Position numbers and translations under genes: made by a program. Positions 32,246 through 43,957 of a stretch of 64,000 bases of DNA are shown here, piece by piece. Source of the DNA: Megaustenia siamemsis (lineage: Eukaryota > Mollusca > Gastropoda > Stylommatophora > Ariophantidae); NCBI GenBank assembly GCA_032433765.1, contig JAVIAB010000047.1, forward strand, positions 15,727,107 through 15,791,106, given 5' to 3'. The stretch's first letter is position 1, and every line of letters starts with the position of its first letter. Below the pieces are notes generated by a model. It was not told the origin of the DNA, made no database searches, and worked only from the letters and a program-made list of their open reading frames with translations.

Positions 32246-32372
32246 GAAGCTTGTTTGAATTAAATGTTTTATCTGTCTAATCACGTGTTTGTACACTTTA
32301 TCTTATTGTCTTGTTGATGTTTTTATGATTTGAAGTTGAAGTGTGGGTGACCACGGCGGGACTGTGGTTTTA

Positions 32373-32390
32373 AATAAACATACAAATAAA
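32373..32390 (+). terminator. RPL10A polyadenylation signals
   Basis: Two AATAAA hexamers (32373-32378 and 32385-32390) lie about 130 bp after the stop, giving a short 3' UTR as expected for a ribosomal-protein gene. Confidence 0.8.
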
Positions 32391-32451
32391 ATATGTGTAA
32401 AGCTGATATTCAACTTTAGATACATATACTCAAAGACCATAGCTTTTAAAT

Positions 32452-32924
32452 TTATCTTTCCTTTCTCATTTGCCTTTCCACATTAAGGGGAGACATACTT
32501 ATGTTCCTTTGCTCATCTCTGGTATAGACACAGTCACTTTACACCACTTCCATAATATTTTGTTTTGAAAGTGATTTTAATTTGTGACTCCAGACATAAG
32601 TGTCTAGAATCGGCTTAGTCATAATTTACAGTTCTGAAAAGTAACGTTGCACTTTATTCTAACCCTTGAGTAGTTTTGATGCAGTGGTACAAAAGAAATT
32701 TTTTGCATTGTAAGTAATGAGACATGCAAATCTCCCCCACACTGTTTTCTTGGCAAGTAAGCTAATGTTTCTCTGCCTCTTTTACCCCCTGGTTGCAATT
32801 TGAGGGCCTGCTTTGAGATTCTCTTGTCTCATCACATGACTTCTCTTTATTAGTTACTTTTGGATGCGTTTTAATTTTTCTTATTTCTGCTTTAGTCTTG
32901 AAGAATTCATTCTTTGGTGTGAAG
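32452..32924. other. Downstream intergenic; short LINE-C 3' scrap at 32452-32530
   Basis: CTTTCCTTTCTCATTTGCCT at 32458 matches the minus-strand 3' end of LINE-C at 12662. The remainder is unassigned. Confidence 0.4.
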
Positions 32925-33190
32925 GTGCGCTTGACAGTAACTGAGCTGAAAGTTGTCAGCGACCGACAGCTGATGACTTCCACCATGATTGGTGAACCGG
33001 AACCATCCAGACTCTGCTCCATCTCCATTGTGCATCTAGTAACAGTCTAACCTGTAGTGTGGACTAGAATTGGGGTCGAAGCGGGAAGACAACCCAGTAC
33101 TCAAATGTGAAGTCACATATGTTGGGCCGAAAGGCACAAATATCACTTATACTGTAAACCACAACGCAGACCTGTCCACTTATGTGTATT
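32925..33190 (+). mobile_element. Element D, uninterrupted copy
   Basis: It aligns in order with the two halves of the copy at 6555-7548: GTGAAGGTGCGC, GAAAGTTGTCAGC, GGTGAACCGGAACCATCCAG, AACAGTCTAACCTG, GGGAAGACAACCCAGTACTC and TTGGGCCGAAAGGCACAAAT. It serves as the empty-site reference for the nested LINE at 6650-7297. Confidence 0.8.
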
Positions 33191-33317
33191 CAGAAAGTAA
33201 AATACCAGTTTTTTTGGGGAACCGTAAGTTTTTTTTTACACAGTATGTATGGAGGTCACATCAGAATCATTCAACATAATCCCCCATCACTTCTGCAGCT
33301 TTACTATGCCAACGCGC

Positions 33318-33480
33318 AGGAGGCCTCAGTAGCCCATTATAAACCACCCGACTGGGTTTCCACCGTTCGCACAACCCGTGTTCAATTTCTGATGGAAGCA
33401 GTGTTAATTGTACTCGTTGGAACAAAATACCTCCGTGGTCGACCCAGCCGCTGGCAGAGATTATGGATGATAGAGGATAC
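33318..33480 (+). mobile_element. SINE-2, second copy
   Basis: It shares with 27790-27990 the run from CCGACTGGG through CACAACCCGTGTTC (B box decayed to GTTCAATTTC), GCAGTGTTAATTGTACTCG and GTCGACCCAGCCG. It is more diverged in the A box (CAGTAGCCCATTATAAA). Confidence 0.75.
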
Positions 33481-33489
33481 TAGATAGCT

Positions 33490-33835
33490 TGGTTATGTGG
33501 CTGTGGCAAAAGCTGTCCAAATCCTTTCTATCTGTTGTTCACCCGATGACTTTACACAGGAGTTAATTTTCCTCTTCCGTCCTTCGAAGGATGTTTTGAT
33601 GATTTGAGTTGTAGTTTGCAGTCTATGATCCTTACGAGCTGAAGACGGCACATAGAGCAGTTCCACAATCTCATAAACAGAATCTTTCTGCGTGCCAAAC
33701 TGGCACATATTGCTGCTTCTAAAATCTATGGCTCTGTTTCCATAATACATTTTACAATGAGCGCTTGTCAAGCCATCGATCAACCTCCTTAGTTGCCTCT
33801 TACGACATGCCTGGAAGGTCACTATTCTTTACTCA
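33490..33835. other. Unassigned intergenic stretch
   Basis: A 109-codon frame on the minus strand (33493-33822) has a basic start (CRKRQLRRLIDG) but no domain I recognise. It sits between repeats and is probably part of an old element. Confidence 0.4.
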
Positions 33836-34110
33836 TAATGAGGCTCCGGTGATACAAGGTACAGTTTGCAGTACAACTGCGATATTTGCGCCTTTCGTAC
33901 CAACATCCTGACTTCTCAGCTTGTCATTTTTGAGTACCGGGTTGTCTTCCCTCTTTGATCTCTACTCGCTAGGCCAAACTAGACAATTTAGTTCTGGAGG
34001 CACTGTGAAGAGGCGGAGTAGGCTTTGGATGGTTCTAGTTCACTTATCCTGGCACAAGCCATCAGCTGTGGGTCGCTGACAGCTTCCAGCTATGAGGTAC
34101 CTTTGCCTCT
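33836..34110 (-). mobile_element. Element D, inverted copy
   Basis: Reverse matches include GCGCCTTTCGTACC, GAGTACCGGGTTGTCTTCCC, TTTGGATGGTTCTAGTTCAC and GTCGCTGACAGCTTCCAGC. It is ordered as in the + strand copy at 32925. Confidence 0.75.
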
Positions 34111-34284
34111 GCTGTGTATATCGATGGGATCTGCTGGTATAAAAGATCTAGTACGAGATTGCTGTTCTCTAGGCAGAAGTTCAAAAGGTCCCCACCACGA
34201 CCCGGGAAAACATGAAGACTATTCAAGTCCCATTTTATGTAGGCCCGTTCTGAGGCTAATATCACCAGTTTTTGGTCTTTCTAG

Positions 34285-34370
34285 ATAAAACCAGTGATGG
34301 AAAATGTACAACTGAAATAAACAAAAGAATAGGAATGGCAAAAAGTAATTTTAATGTCATGAAGAACGTC
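34285..34370 (+). mobile_element. Left part of RTE copy alpha, cut by nested insertions
   Basis: ACCAGTGATGGAAAATGTAC and GGCAAAAAGTAATTTTAATG match the RTE reference at 24100-24210 (reverse). The match stops at GTCATGAAGAACGTC, and the next part of the RTE text (AACATCAAAACAAATAACAC) appears 3.3 kb later at 37674. The two parts are best read as one insertion split by 34373-37671. Confidence 0.75.
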
Positions 34371-34372
34371 AT

Positions 34373-35597
34373 CAAGTACCGGGCCTGCTGGCATAGGTGA
34401 AGATGTCTCTCCACAACTTTTGATCTCGGAAGCTATTTATCATTTCTGTTGTTGATCTTCTGCCAAGCCATTCTCTTAAGCTGTCTGATATATTTTCTCT
34501 TTGCTTCCCTCTGTCTCTTCGTCCCTCAATTTTTCCAGTTTTTACAATATATTCCATCTGTTCTATTCTCATTACATGGCCAAAAATTTATGATTGTTTC
34601 TTCCTAACATTGGAAATTAGCTCTTTTTTTGCTTTGGCCTCTTTCAGAACATCTTCATTACTCTTCTTAGCTGTCCATGGTACTCATTCTTCTGTAAAAC
34701 CACATTTCTACAGACTTGAGTGATTTTCTTGTCTGTTGTCCTATTGTCCATGGTTCACTTCCATATGTTAATACTGGCTCTACATAACATTTAAGAACTT
34801 TTTTTCATGTTTTGATTGTCAAAAATGGATTGCGTAATATCGTCCTCATTTTCTGGAAAGCTGCTTTTGCCTGAGCCATTCTGCATCTCACCTCTTTTGT
34901 ATGACATTTGTCTGAGGTTAACAAAGTTTCCAAATATTTCAATTCATTTACCTGTTTTAATATTGTTTCACTTGTCTTTATTTTGCACTGAGGTGATGTC
35001 TTTTTGCTATTAAGGTTGAGTCCTTTATTTTTGCTTTCTTTCACTATAATGTCCAACATTTCTTGTAACTCTTAGCGATTAAGACTATCATCAGCATACC
35101 TTAAATTATTTATATTATGACCTCCAATTGTTATTCCAGGCATGCCCCTTATGGATCTTAAAATAATCTCACTATAAATATTAAACAAATCTGGTTACAG
35201 CAAACAACCTTGTCTAACACCCTATTGTATTTGTTGAAACATTCCCAGTTGGTTTCCAGTTCTTATGGCCACTGTTTGTTGCCAGTACATGTTCTTTATT
35301 ATTCTTAGATCTTTGCTGTCTACGTTTATGTTTTCTAAAATTTTTATTATTTCTTGGTGTTTTACTTTGTCAAATGTCTTGGTGTAATCTATGAAACATA
35401 GGTATAGATCTGTTTTCACCTCTATGGCTCTTTCTACTAAAGATCTTATGATATAAATGGCATTGCTTGTTCCTTTATCTCTAACAAAACCACACTGTTC
35501 ATTGCTAATTTCTGGACTGATTTTGTTTCGCATTCTTCGCATGATGATTCTTAGTAATATCTTAGTCATGTGACTCATAAGGCTTAATGAAGAACAT
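34373..35597 (-). mobile_element. LINE-D: second RTE-like LINE, RT to 3' end
   Basis: On the minus strand it reads MSHMTKILLRIIMRRMRNK, EQCGFVRDKGTSNAIYIIRS and LCFIDYTKTFDKVKHQEI, then [18 protein letters not shown] and the tail INSFRDQKLWRDIFTYASRP. The YADD box and the BovB-like C-terminal pattern support an RTE-type element distinct from the one at 23642. Stops at several points (for example after FQQIQ at 35222 and after ADDS) show it is dead. Its 5' side is cut at 35597 by a DNA transposon. Confidence 0.8.
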
Positions 35598-36896
35598 AAT
35601 ATAGTCCTTTAAGATTCGTTTGCCGAGATGTTATGATTTATAATTCAAAAAGTTCTTGATGATTTCACATGATTTTTGGCATACGGTGTTAAAATGTCCA
35701 TGTCACGAGAACATATGTGTTACTCGATGTCTAACTATAACGGTTTCTTAAAGCGGCGAATTCCTTTGATCTTTGCCCATGTAACTATTATTTTGACCCT
35801 AATCAAAATGTTTTACAGTAATCTAGTGCAACGATGACCCATAGGCGTGTCCATAAAATTTTACTTGGTGGCAAGTATACAAATTTTAAATTATATATAG
35901 AACTTTTGTTCGTAGAGTCAATTTGATATAGTTCCATGCTCTTGGTGTGAGTTTCCCAAATGTTGTCGCTGCCTTTCAAATACGTACATTTAGTTCCTCA
36001 TCTAAGGAAAGTGTGGCTGTAATAGTGGATCCAAGATAGCTGAACTTCTGTACTGACTCAAGCAGGCTTCCATTCAAAGTAATGGTTGTTGGTTTGCTTA
36101 TAGCATATTTTGATTGCTTGGGTGGTCTTGAACAATAACTGTTTAACAAATCAACTAGGAAATTTTGCACATCAAACTATTTATCTGTAGACTTAATCAG
36201 AGTAATGATCATTCAGAATCAGACGAGTCAAATAGGTCGATTACTGCTTTCGGCTGAACAAACAACAAACCATCCTTTTTCCAATATTCCTCTTCTTGTC
36301 GTAACACATGATCCTCACATTTTACCCAGTAGTCTTTATTTATATTTGATAGAGCCTGATTTGTAAGTGTCTCAACATCGCATAATTGAAAGTTTTATTT
36401 GTATTTGCTACGTGTCCTTTAACTTTTGCCCAAACTAGTTCTATAGGATTTAAGTGTGCATGATATGGAGGTAGTCTCAAACATCTATGGCCATGTTCTT
36501 GAATTAACTTGTCTATTTTAAATATCTTTGTACGTTGTGTCTGTTTTACAAGGCTAAGCAATTCGGGTTTCAAGTAGCTGTCGTTAACTTGTATGTGTTC
36601 TTTTATGAGCCATGTTTTGATTGCATCTTTTGTACTTGATGATGTTGGGATTCTATCTTCTCTTGAGATGTAAGCATCTACATAATCCCGTCGGTGTTTA
36701 TAATATCGATTAACTTTTTTTAAATATAGGTTAAATAAGGCATCTTTGAAACTGGATCACATTTCTTTGATAAAAAAATATTTTTATAGCGACATTAGTA
36801 TTCTAAACCCAACTTCAAAAGATCAATGCAAATGAACAATAAGTTTTTGAAAAAAATAAATTAATGTCTAGGCAAACGAATCTGAACGGACTATAG
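35598..36896 (-). mobile_element. Transposon A: internally deleted Tc1/mariner-like element
   Basis: The ends pair: TATAGTCCTTTAAGATTCGT at 35598, and reversed TATAGTCCGTTCAGATTCGT at 36896, with GTTTGCC continuing both. A TA flank is consistent with the superfamily. The minus-strand coding piece (about 36690-36240) gives RIPTSSSTKDAIKTWL, YLKPELLSLVKQTQRTK and RLPPYHAHLNPIELVWAKVK. The second D and the whole N-terminal half are missing, so it cannot encode an active transposase. It is close in sequence to the intact protein at 2246-3523. Confidence 0.82.
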
Positions 36897-37671
36897 AAGC
36901 GTATCTACATTGTGCTTAATTGTGGGTGTTGTTCGTTATGTGTATTTGCAAACATGAATTCAATTGGTTACAATTAGTGTGGCCGTATTTCTCAATGATT
37001 TTGTCAACATGGTACACCTTTTTCTTATTCGTATTCTTCACAAGTTGTAACAATTCGGGTTTTAAATATGTGTCGTCAAATTTGACATTTTCATTCGCAA
37101 GCCATGTCCTAATTTGCTCTTTTGTATTTGATGCAGTAGGCACTTTGTCCCATCTTGAATTCCCTAAGGAAGTGCTGATATAGTAAAACAGTAACCTTTT
37201 GCATAGTTATAAATTTGCATTTCAAACTCATTGTAATTTAGATATAAATGTTGGTATTTAAAGTCAACAAATTGTCTACTGAGTCTTCACAAAATTAATA
37301 AAGATACGCCTTCTCTTAGGTAATTAATGCCCAGGCCGTGGTGCGTCATGTCGTTCAATAACAATTCAGTTTTGTGCACGGGATTTTCCTGAACTTAGTG
37401 TTTCTGCAATAGCCAAACTATTTTTCGTGAACGACCGCACCAAATTAATGTATATATCCTAAAATGGTGTCAAATTCGAACAGGGTGAATTTAATATAGC
37501 CTAAAGAAGAAAACTTTTAAACTAGATCAAATTTCTCAGAGCAAAAAATATTTCTATAACGACATCAATATTATAAGATTACATGCAAATGTTGAAAGCA
37601 AAATAACAAACGGTTATCACGTAAAGCTAATTCAAGTGTGATTATGAATTTCTGAACGGACTATAACATCA
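36897..37671 (-). mobile_element. Transposon B: truncated relative of transposon A
   Basis: The right end at 37671 (reversed TATAGTCCGTTCAGAAATTC) is a variant of the transposon A terminus. A minus-strand piece (37143-36960) reads PTASNTKEQIRTWLANENVK, YLKPELLQLVKNTNKKK and IIEKYGHTN, then loses similarity. No left terminus was found, since transposon A abuts it. The last 60 bases (37612-37671) recur in each satellite block. It inserted at a TA in RTE copy alpha. Confidence 0.75.
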
Positions 37672-39116
37672 AAACAAATAACACTGGGGCTAAAACTAAG
37701 AATAGCAAGATGTTACATCTTCTCAATATTCATATGTGGTGCAGAAACATGGACATTAGACAAGAAAACAGAACAGAGAATTGAAGCCTTTGAAATGTGG
37801 ATATATAGAATAGGTGTAGAATTGAATGGAAGGAAAGAAAACAAAGGAAGTCTTAAAACAACTAAAAATGAAAAGAGAACAACTAAACACAATTCAAACA
37901 AGACAAAAGCGACTTTTGGGCCATGTTAAAAGACACAACAGCCTACTAAAAGTAATCTTGGAGGGGACAATACAGGGTAAAAGAGGCAGATGAAGACTAA
38001 CATGGACGAGTAACATCAAAAGATGGACCATCAAAGCAAGAGATGAGTAGAATGGCGCTCCATGGTAGCCAACCTTCGTTGCGGAGACGGCACAAAAAAT
38101 ATGGACTAGGTATGAATATGAAAAAGACTAAAACTATGATCATAAACAAAGAAAATTCTCAAGACCTACAAGTGGATATCACAACATCTGGAGCATAGTT
38201 ACTACTACTTTGGACATACTACAGGGTGTTTATAAAGTCTCACTACACTTGGTATCTAGGTCAATTTGAAAAAAAAAATGTTTATGACGTCATCACAATA
38301 TGTGCTCCCACTGTCAATGAAATTTGTTGAATAAGTTTATTGCTACTGGAAATGTGGAAGATGCTCCACGATCTGGTAGGCCTGCTGTGAATGATGAAAT
38401 ATGTTTAGATATCCAAGACAGAATCCTTAAAAGTCCAGACAAGTCATTAAGAAAACTGTCGCAACAAGTGAACTTACCATTGAGCACATATTGTGATGAC
38501 GTCATAAACATTTTTTTCAAATTGACCTAGATACCAAGTGTAGTGAGACTTTATAAACACCCTATATAACCAATGATGGAAAATGTTAAATTGAAATAAA
38601 AAGAATAATTATGGCAAAAAGTAATTTTAATGCCATGAAAAATATACAAACAACAAAACAGATAACAGCAGGGTGGAAACTGAGAATGGCAAAATGTTAC
38701 ATATTTTCAGTATTTCTGTATGGTGCAGAAACATGGACATTAGACCAAAAAAACAGAATAGAAAATTGAAGACTTTGAAGTGTGGATTTACAGAATAGGT
38801 AGAATTGGAGGAAAAGAAAACAAACGATGACGTTTTAAAACAACTAAATATGAAAAGAGAACTACTAAACACAATTAGAACAAGACATATGACAAATTTG
38901 GGGCATGTTAGAAGACACAACAGCCTAACAAAAGTTATATTGGAAGGGAAAATATAAGGTAAAAGAGGCAGACCGAGACTGACATGGACGAGTAACATCA
39001 AAAGATTAACAAGTCAATCTATGACAACCTGCACAATCAAAGCAAGAAACAGAGTGAAATGGCGATCCATGGTGCCAACTTTCGTTGCGGAGACGGCACT
39101 GTCTCAGGCACAATCT
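37612..39116 (+). repeat. Composite block 1 of the higher-order repeat (1,505 bp)
   Basis: Order: transposon B right end (37612-37671); RTE copy alpha 3' part (37672-38096, GAAACATGGACATTAGACAA to GGAGACGGCAC); RTE copy beta (38097-38221 and 38565-39100) split by a MITE (38222-38564); then a 16-bp linker ending CACAATCT. The first shared base with blocks 2-5 is in GGTTATCACG at 37612. Only this block continues leftward into a fuller transposon B, so it marks the edge, and probably the origin, of the amplification. Confidence 0.93.
38222..38564 (+). mobile_element. MITE with about 85-bp TIRs and a transposase N-terminal fragment
   Basis: The ends are nearly perfect inverted repeats of about 83-86 bp (CAGGGTGTTTATAAAGTCTC outward), differing in the last base and in an A-run. 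Each TIR carries the palindrome ATGACGTCAT. TA flanks it at 38220-38221 and 38565-38566. The core encodes NVEDAPRSGRPAVNDE and KSLRKLSQQVNLPLST, the paired-like helix-turn-helix start of a Tc1/mariner transposase, then runs straight into the right TIR. It is therefore an internal-deletion derivative. The uninterrupted site GGACATACTATAACCAGTGA is present in the RTE at 24193-24218 (reverse). Confidence 0.93.
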
Positions 39117-41130
39117 CCAGTGTTGCCATCTACAGGATGATGTCACGTTGCCACGTGGAAGAATCTTGACTTTTCCACTTGAGATTTTCCTGACTGATGT
39201 ACTTTACTGCTCTCCCAGTGTTGCCATCTACAGGGATGATGTTACGTTGCCACGTGGAAGAATCTTGACTTTTACTACTTGAGATTTTCCTGACTGATGT
39301 ACTTTACTGCTCTCCCAGTGTTGCCATCTACAGGGATGATGTCACGTTGCCACGTGGAAGAATCTTGACTTTTCCCACTTGAGATTTTCCTGACTGATGT
39401 ACTTTACTGCTCTCCCAGTGTTGCCATCTACAGGGATGATGTCACGTTGCCACGTGGAAGAATCTTGACTTTTCCTACTTGAGATTTTCCTGACTGATGT
39501 ACTTTACTGCTCTCCCAGTGTTGCCATCTACAGGGATGATGTCACGTTGCCACGTGGAAGAATCTTGACTTTTCCCACTTGAGATTTTCCTGACTGATGT
39601 ACTTTACTGCTCTCCCAGTGTAGCCATCTACAGGGATGATGTTACGTAGCCACGTGGAAGAATCTTGACTTTTCCCACTTGAGATTTTCCTGACTGATGT
39701 ACTTTACTGCTCTCCCAGTGTTGCCATCTACAGGGATGATGTCACGTTGCCACGTGGAAGAATCTTGACTTTTCCCACTTGAGATTTTCCTGACTGATGT
39801 ACTTTACTGCTCTTCCAGTGTTGTCATCTACGGGATGATGTCACGTTGCCACGTGGAAGAATCTTGACTTTTCCTACTTGAGATTTTCCTGACTGATGTA
39901 CTTTACTGCTCTCCCAGTGTTGCCATCTACAGGGATGATGTCACGTTGTCCCGTGGAAGAATCTTGACTTTTCCCACTTGAGATTTTCCTGACTGATGTA
40001 CTTTACTGCTCTCCCAGTGTTGCCATCTACAGGGATGATGTTACGTTGCCACGTGGAAGAATCTTGACTTTTCCTACTTGAGATTTTCCTGACTGATGTA
40101 CTTTACTGCTCTCCCAGTGTTGTCATCTACAGGGATGATGTCGCGTTGCCATGGAAGAATCTTGACTTTTCCCACTTGAGATTTTCCTGACTGATGTACT
40201 TTACTGCTCTCCCAGTGTTGTCATCTACAGGGATGATTTACGTTGCCACGTGGATGAATCTTGACTTTTCCTACTTGAGATTTTCCTGACTGATGTACTT
40301 TACTGCTCTCCCAGTGTTGCCATCTACAGGGATGATGTCACGTGGAAGAATCTTGACTTTCCCCACTTGAGATTTTCCTGACTGATGTACTTTACTGCTC
40401 TCCCAGTGTTGTCATCTACGGGATGATGTCACGTTGCCACGTGGAAGAATCTTGACTTTTCCTACTTGAGATTTTCCTGACTGATGTACTTTACTGCTCT
40501 CCCAGTGTTGCCATCTACAGGGATGATGTCACGTTGCACGTGGAAGAATCTTGACTTTTCCCACTTGAGATTTTCCTGACTGATGTACTTTACTGCTCTC
40601 CCAGTGTTGCCATCTACAGGGATGATGTTACGTTGCCACGTGGAAGAATCTTGACTTTTCCTACTTGAGATTTTCCTGACTGATGTACTTTACTGCTCTC
40701 CCAGTGTTGTCATCTACAGGGATGATGTCGCGTTGCCACGTGGAAGAATCTTGACTTTTCCCACTTGAGATTTCCTGACTGATGTACTTTACTGCTCTCC
40801 CAGTGTTGTCATCTACAGGGATGATGTTACGTTGCCACGTGGATGAATCTTGACTTTTCCTACTTGAGATTTCCTGACTGATGTACTTTACTGCTCTCCC
40901 AGTGTTGTCATCTACAGGGATGATGTTACGTTGCCACGTGGAAGAATCTTGACTTTTCCCACTTGAGATTTTCCTGACTGATGTACTTTACTGCTCTCCC
41001 AGTGTTGCCATCTACAGGGATGATGTCACGTGGAAGAATCTTGACTTTCCCCACTTGAGATTTTCCTGACTGATGTACTTTACTGCTCTCCCAGTGTTGT
41101 CATCTACAGGGATGATGTCAACATGATGAG
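39117..41130 (+). repeat. 100-bp satellite array 1, about 20 units
   Basis: The unit is 100 bp and contains CCAGTGTTGCCATCTACAGG, GATGATGTCACGTTGCCACG, TGGAAGAATCTTGACTTTTC, CACTTGAGATTTTCCTGACT and GATGTACTTTACTGCTCTC. Units vary at a small fixed set of sites. The array opens right after the RTE beta 3' end and closes at GATGATGTCAACATGATGAG. Several one-base losses and two 8-bp deletions occur. No gene. Confidence 0.96.
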
Positions 41131-42630
41131 GGTTATCACGTAAAGCTAATTCAAGTGTGATTATGAATTTCTGAACGGACTATAACATCAAAACAAATAA
41201 CACTGGGGCTAAAACTAAGAATAGCAAGATGTTACATTTCTCAATTTCATATGTGGTGCAGAAACATGGACATTAGACAAGAAAACAGAACAGAGATTGA
41301 AGCCTTTGAAATGTGGATATATAGAATAGGTGTAGAATTGAATGGAAGGAAAAGAAAACAAAGGAAGTCTTAAAACAACTAAAAATGAAAGAGAACAACT
41401 AAACACAATTCAAACAAGACAAAAGCGACTTTTGGGCCATGTTAAAAGACACAACAGCCTACTAAAAGTATCTTGGAGGGGACAATACAGGGTAAAAGAG
41501 GCAGATGAAGACTAACATGGACGAGTAACATCAAAAGATGGACCATCAAAGCAAGAGATGAGTAGAATGGCGCTCCATGGTAGCCAACCTTCGTTGCGGA
41601 GACGGCACAAAAAATATGGACTAGGTATGAATATGAAAAAGACTAAAACTATGATCATAAACAAAGAAAATTCTCAAGACCTACAAGTGGATATCACAAC
41701 ATCTGGAGCATAGTTACTACTACTTTGGACATACTACAGGGTGTTTATAAAGTCTCACTACACTTGGTATCTAGGTCAATTTGAAAAAAAAATGTTTATG
41801 ACGTCATCACAATATGTGCTCCCACTGTCAATGAAATTTGTTGAATAAGTTATTGCTACTGGAAATGTGGAAGATGCTCCACGATCTGGTAGGCCTGCTG
41901 TGAATGATGAAATATGTTTAGATATCCAAGACAGAATCCTTAAAAGTCCAGACAAGTCATTAAGAAAACTGTCGCAACAAGTGAACTTACCATTGAGCAC
42001 ATATTGTGATGACGTCATAAACATTTTTTTCAAATTGACCTAGATACCAAGTGTAGTGAGACTTTATAAACACCCTATATAACCAATGATGGAAAATGTT
42101 AAATTGAAAATAAAAAGAATAATTATGGCAAAAAGTAATTTTAATGCATGAAAAATATACAAACAACAAAACAGATAACAGCAGGGTGGAAACTGAGAAT
42201 GGCAAAATGTTACATATTTTCAGTATTTCTGTATGGTGCAGAAACATGGACATTAGACCAAAAAAACAGAATAGAAAATTGAAGACTTTGAAGTGTGGAT
42301 TTACAGAATAGGTAGAATTGGAGGAAAAGAAAACAAACGATGACGTTTTAAAACAACTAAATATGAAAAGAGAACTACTAAACACAATTAGAACAAGACA
42401 TATGACAAATTTTGGGGCATGTTAGAAGACACAACAGCCTAACAAAAGTTATATTGGAAGGGAAAATATAAGGTAAAAGAGGCAGACCGAGACTGACATG
42501 GACGAGTAACATCAAAAGATTAACAAGTCAATCTATGACAACCTGCACAATCAAAGCAAGAAACAGAGTGAAATGGCGATCCATGGTGCCAACTTTCGTT
42601 GCGGAGACGGCACTGTCTCAGGCACAATCT
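41131..42630 (+). repeat. Composite block 2 (1,500 bp)
   Basis: It has the same order of parts as block 1 and over 98 percent of bases look identical. It differs mostly by single-base deletions (for example CAATTTCAT for CAATATTCAT near 41243, and AGTATCTTGG for AGTAATCTTGG near 41468). The left neighbour is satellite array 1, not transposon B. Confidence 0.94.
41737..42077 (+). mobile_element. MITE copy in block 2
   Basis: It sits at the same RTE position as in block 1, so it was duplicated with the block and did not insert independently. A base missing near 41850 changes the frame of the transposase fragment. Confidence 0.92.
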
Positions 42631-43957
42631 CCAGTGTTGCCATCTACAGGGATGATGTCACGTTGCCACGTGGAAGAATCTTGACTTTTCCCACTTGAGA
42701 TTTTCCTGACTGATGTACTTTACTGCTCTCCCAGTGTTGCCATCTACAGGGATGATGTTACGTTGCCACGTGGAAGAATCTTGACTTTTACTACTTGAGA
42801 TTTTCCTGACTGATGTACTTTACTGCTCTCCCAGTGTTGCCATCTACAGGGATGATGTCACGTTGCCACGTGGAAGAATCTTGACTTTTCCCACTTGAGA
42901 TTTTCCTGACTGATGTACTTTACTGCTCTCCCAGTGTTGTCATCTACAGGGATGATGTCACGTTGTCACGTGGAAGAATCTTGACTTTTCCTACTTGAGA
43001 TTTTCCTGACTGATGTACTTTACTGCTCTCCCAGTGTTGTCATCTACAGGGATGATGTCACGTTGTCACGTGGAAGAATCTTGACTTTTCCTACTTGAGA
43101 TTTTCCTGACTGATGTACTTTACTGCTCTCCCAGTGTTGTCATCTACAGGGATGAGGTCACGTAGCCACGTGGAAGAATCTTGACTTTTCCCACTTGAGA
43201 TTTCCTGACTGATGTACTTTACTGCTCTCCCAGTGTTGCCATCTACAGGGATGATGTCACGTTGCCACGTGGAAGAATCTTGACTTTTCCCACTTGAGAT
43301 TTTCCTGACTGATGTACTTTACTGCTCTTCCAGTGTTGTCATCTACGGGGATGATGTCACGTTGCCACGTGGAAGAATCTTGACTTTTCCTACTTGAGAT
43401 TTTCCTGACTGATGTACTTTACTGCTCTCCCAGTGTTGCCATCTACAGGGATGATGTCACGTTGTCACGTGGAAGAATCTTGACTTTTCCCACTTGAGAT
43501 TTTCCTGACTGATGTACTTTACTGCTCTCCAGTGTTGCCATCTACAGGGATGATGTTACGTTGCCACGTGGAAGAATCTTGACTTTTCCTACTTGAGATT
43601 TTCCTGACTGATGTACTTTACTGCTCTCCCAGTGTTGTCATCTACAGGGATGATGTCGCGTTGCCACGTGGAAGAATCTTGACTTTTCCACTTGAGATTT
43701 TCCTGACTGATGTACTTTACTGCTCTCCCAGTGTTGTCATCTACAGGGATGATGTTACGTTGCCACGTGGATGAATCTTGACTTTTCCTACTTGAGATTT
43801 TCCTGACTGATGTACTTTACTGCTCTCCCAGTGTTGCCATCTACAGGGATGATGTCACGTGGAAGAATCTGACTTTCCCACTTGAGATTTTCCTGACTGA
43901 TGTACTTTACTGCTCTCCCAGTGTTGTCATCTACAGGGATGATGTCAACATGATGAG
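42631..43957 (+). repeat. 100-bp satellite array 2, about 13 units
   Basis: It has the same unit and the same opening and closing junctions as array 1. It is shorter by about seven units. The closing run again has a GGATGAATC unit, then the 8-bp deletion unit, then the GTCAACATG end. Confidence 0.96.
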
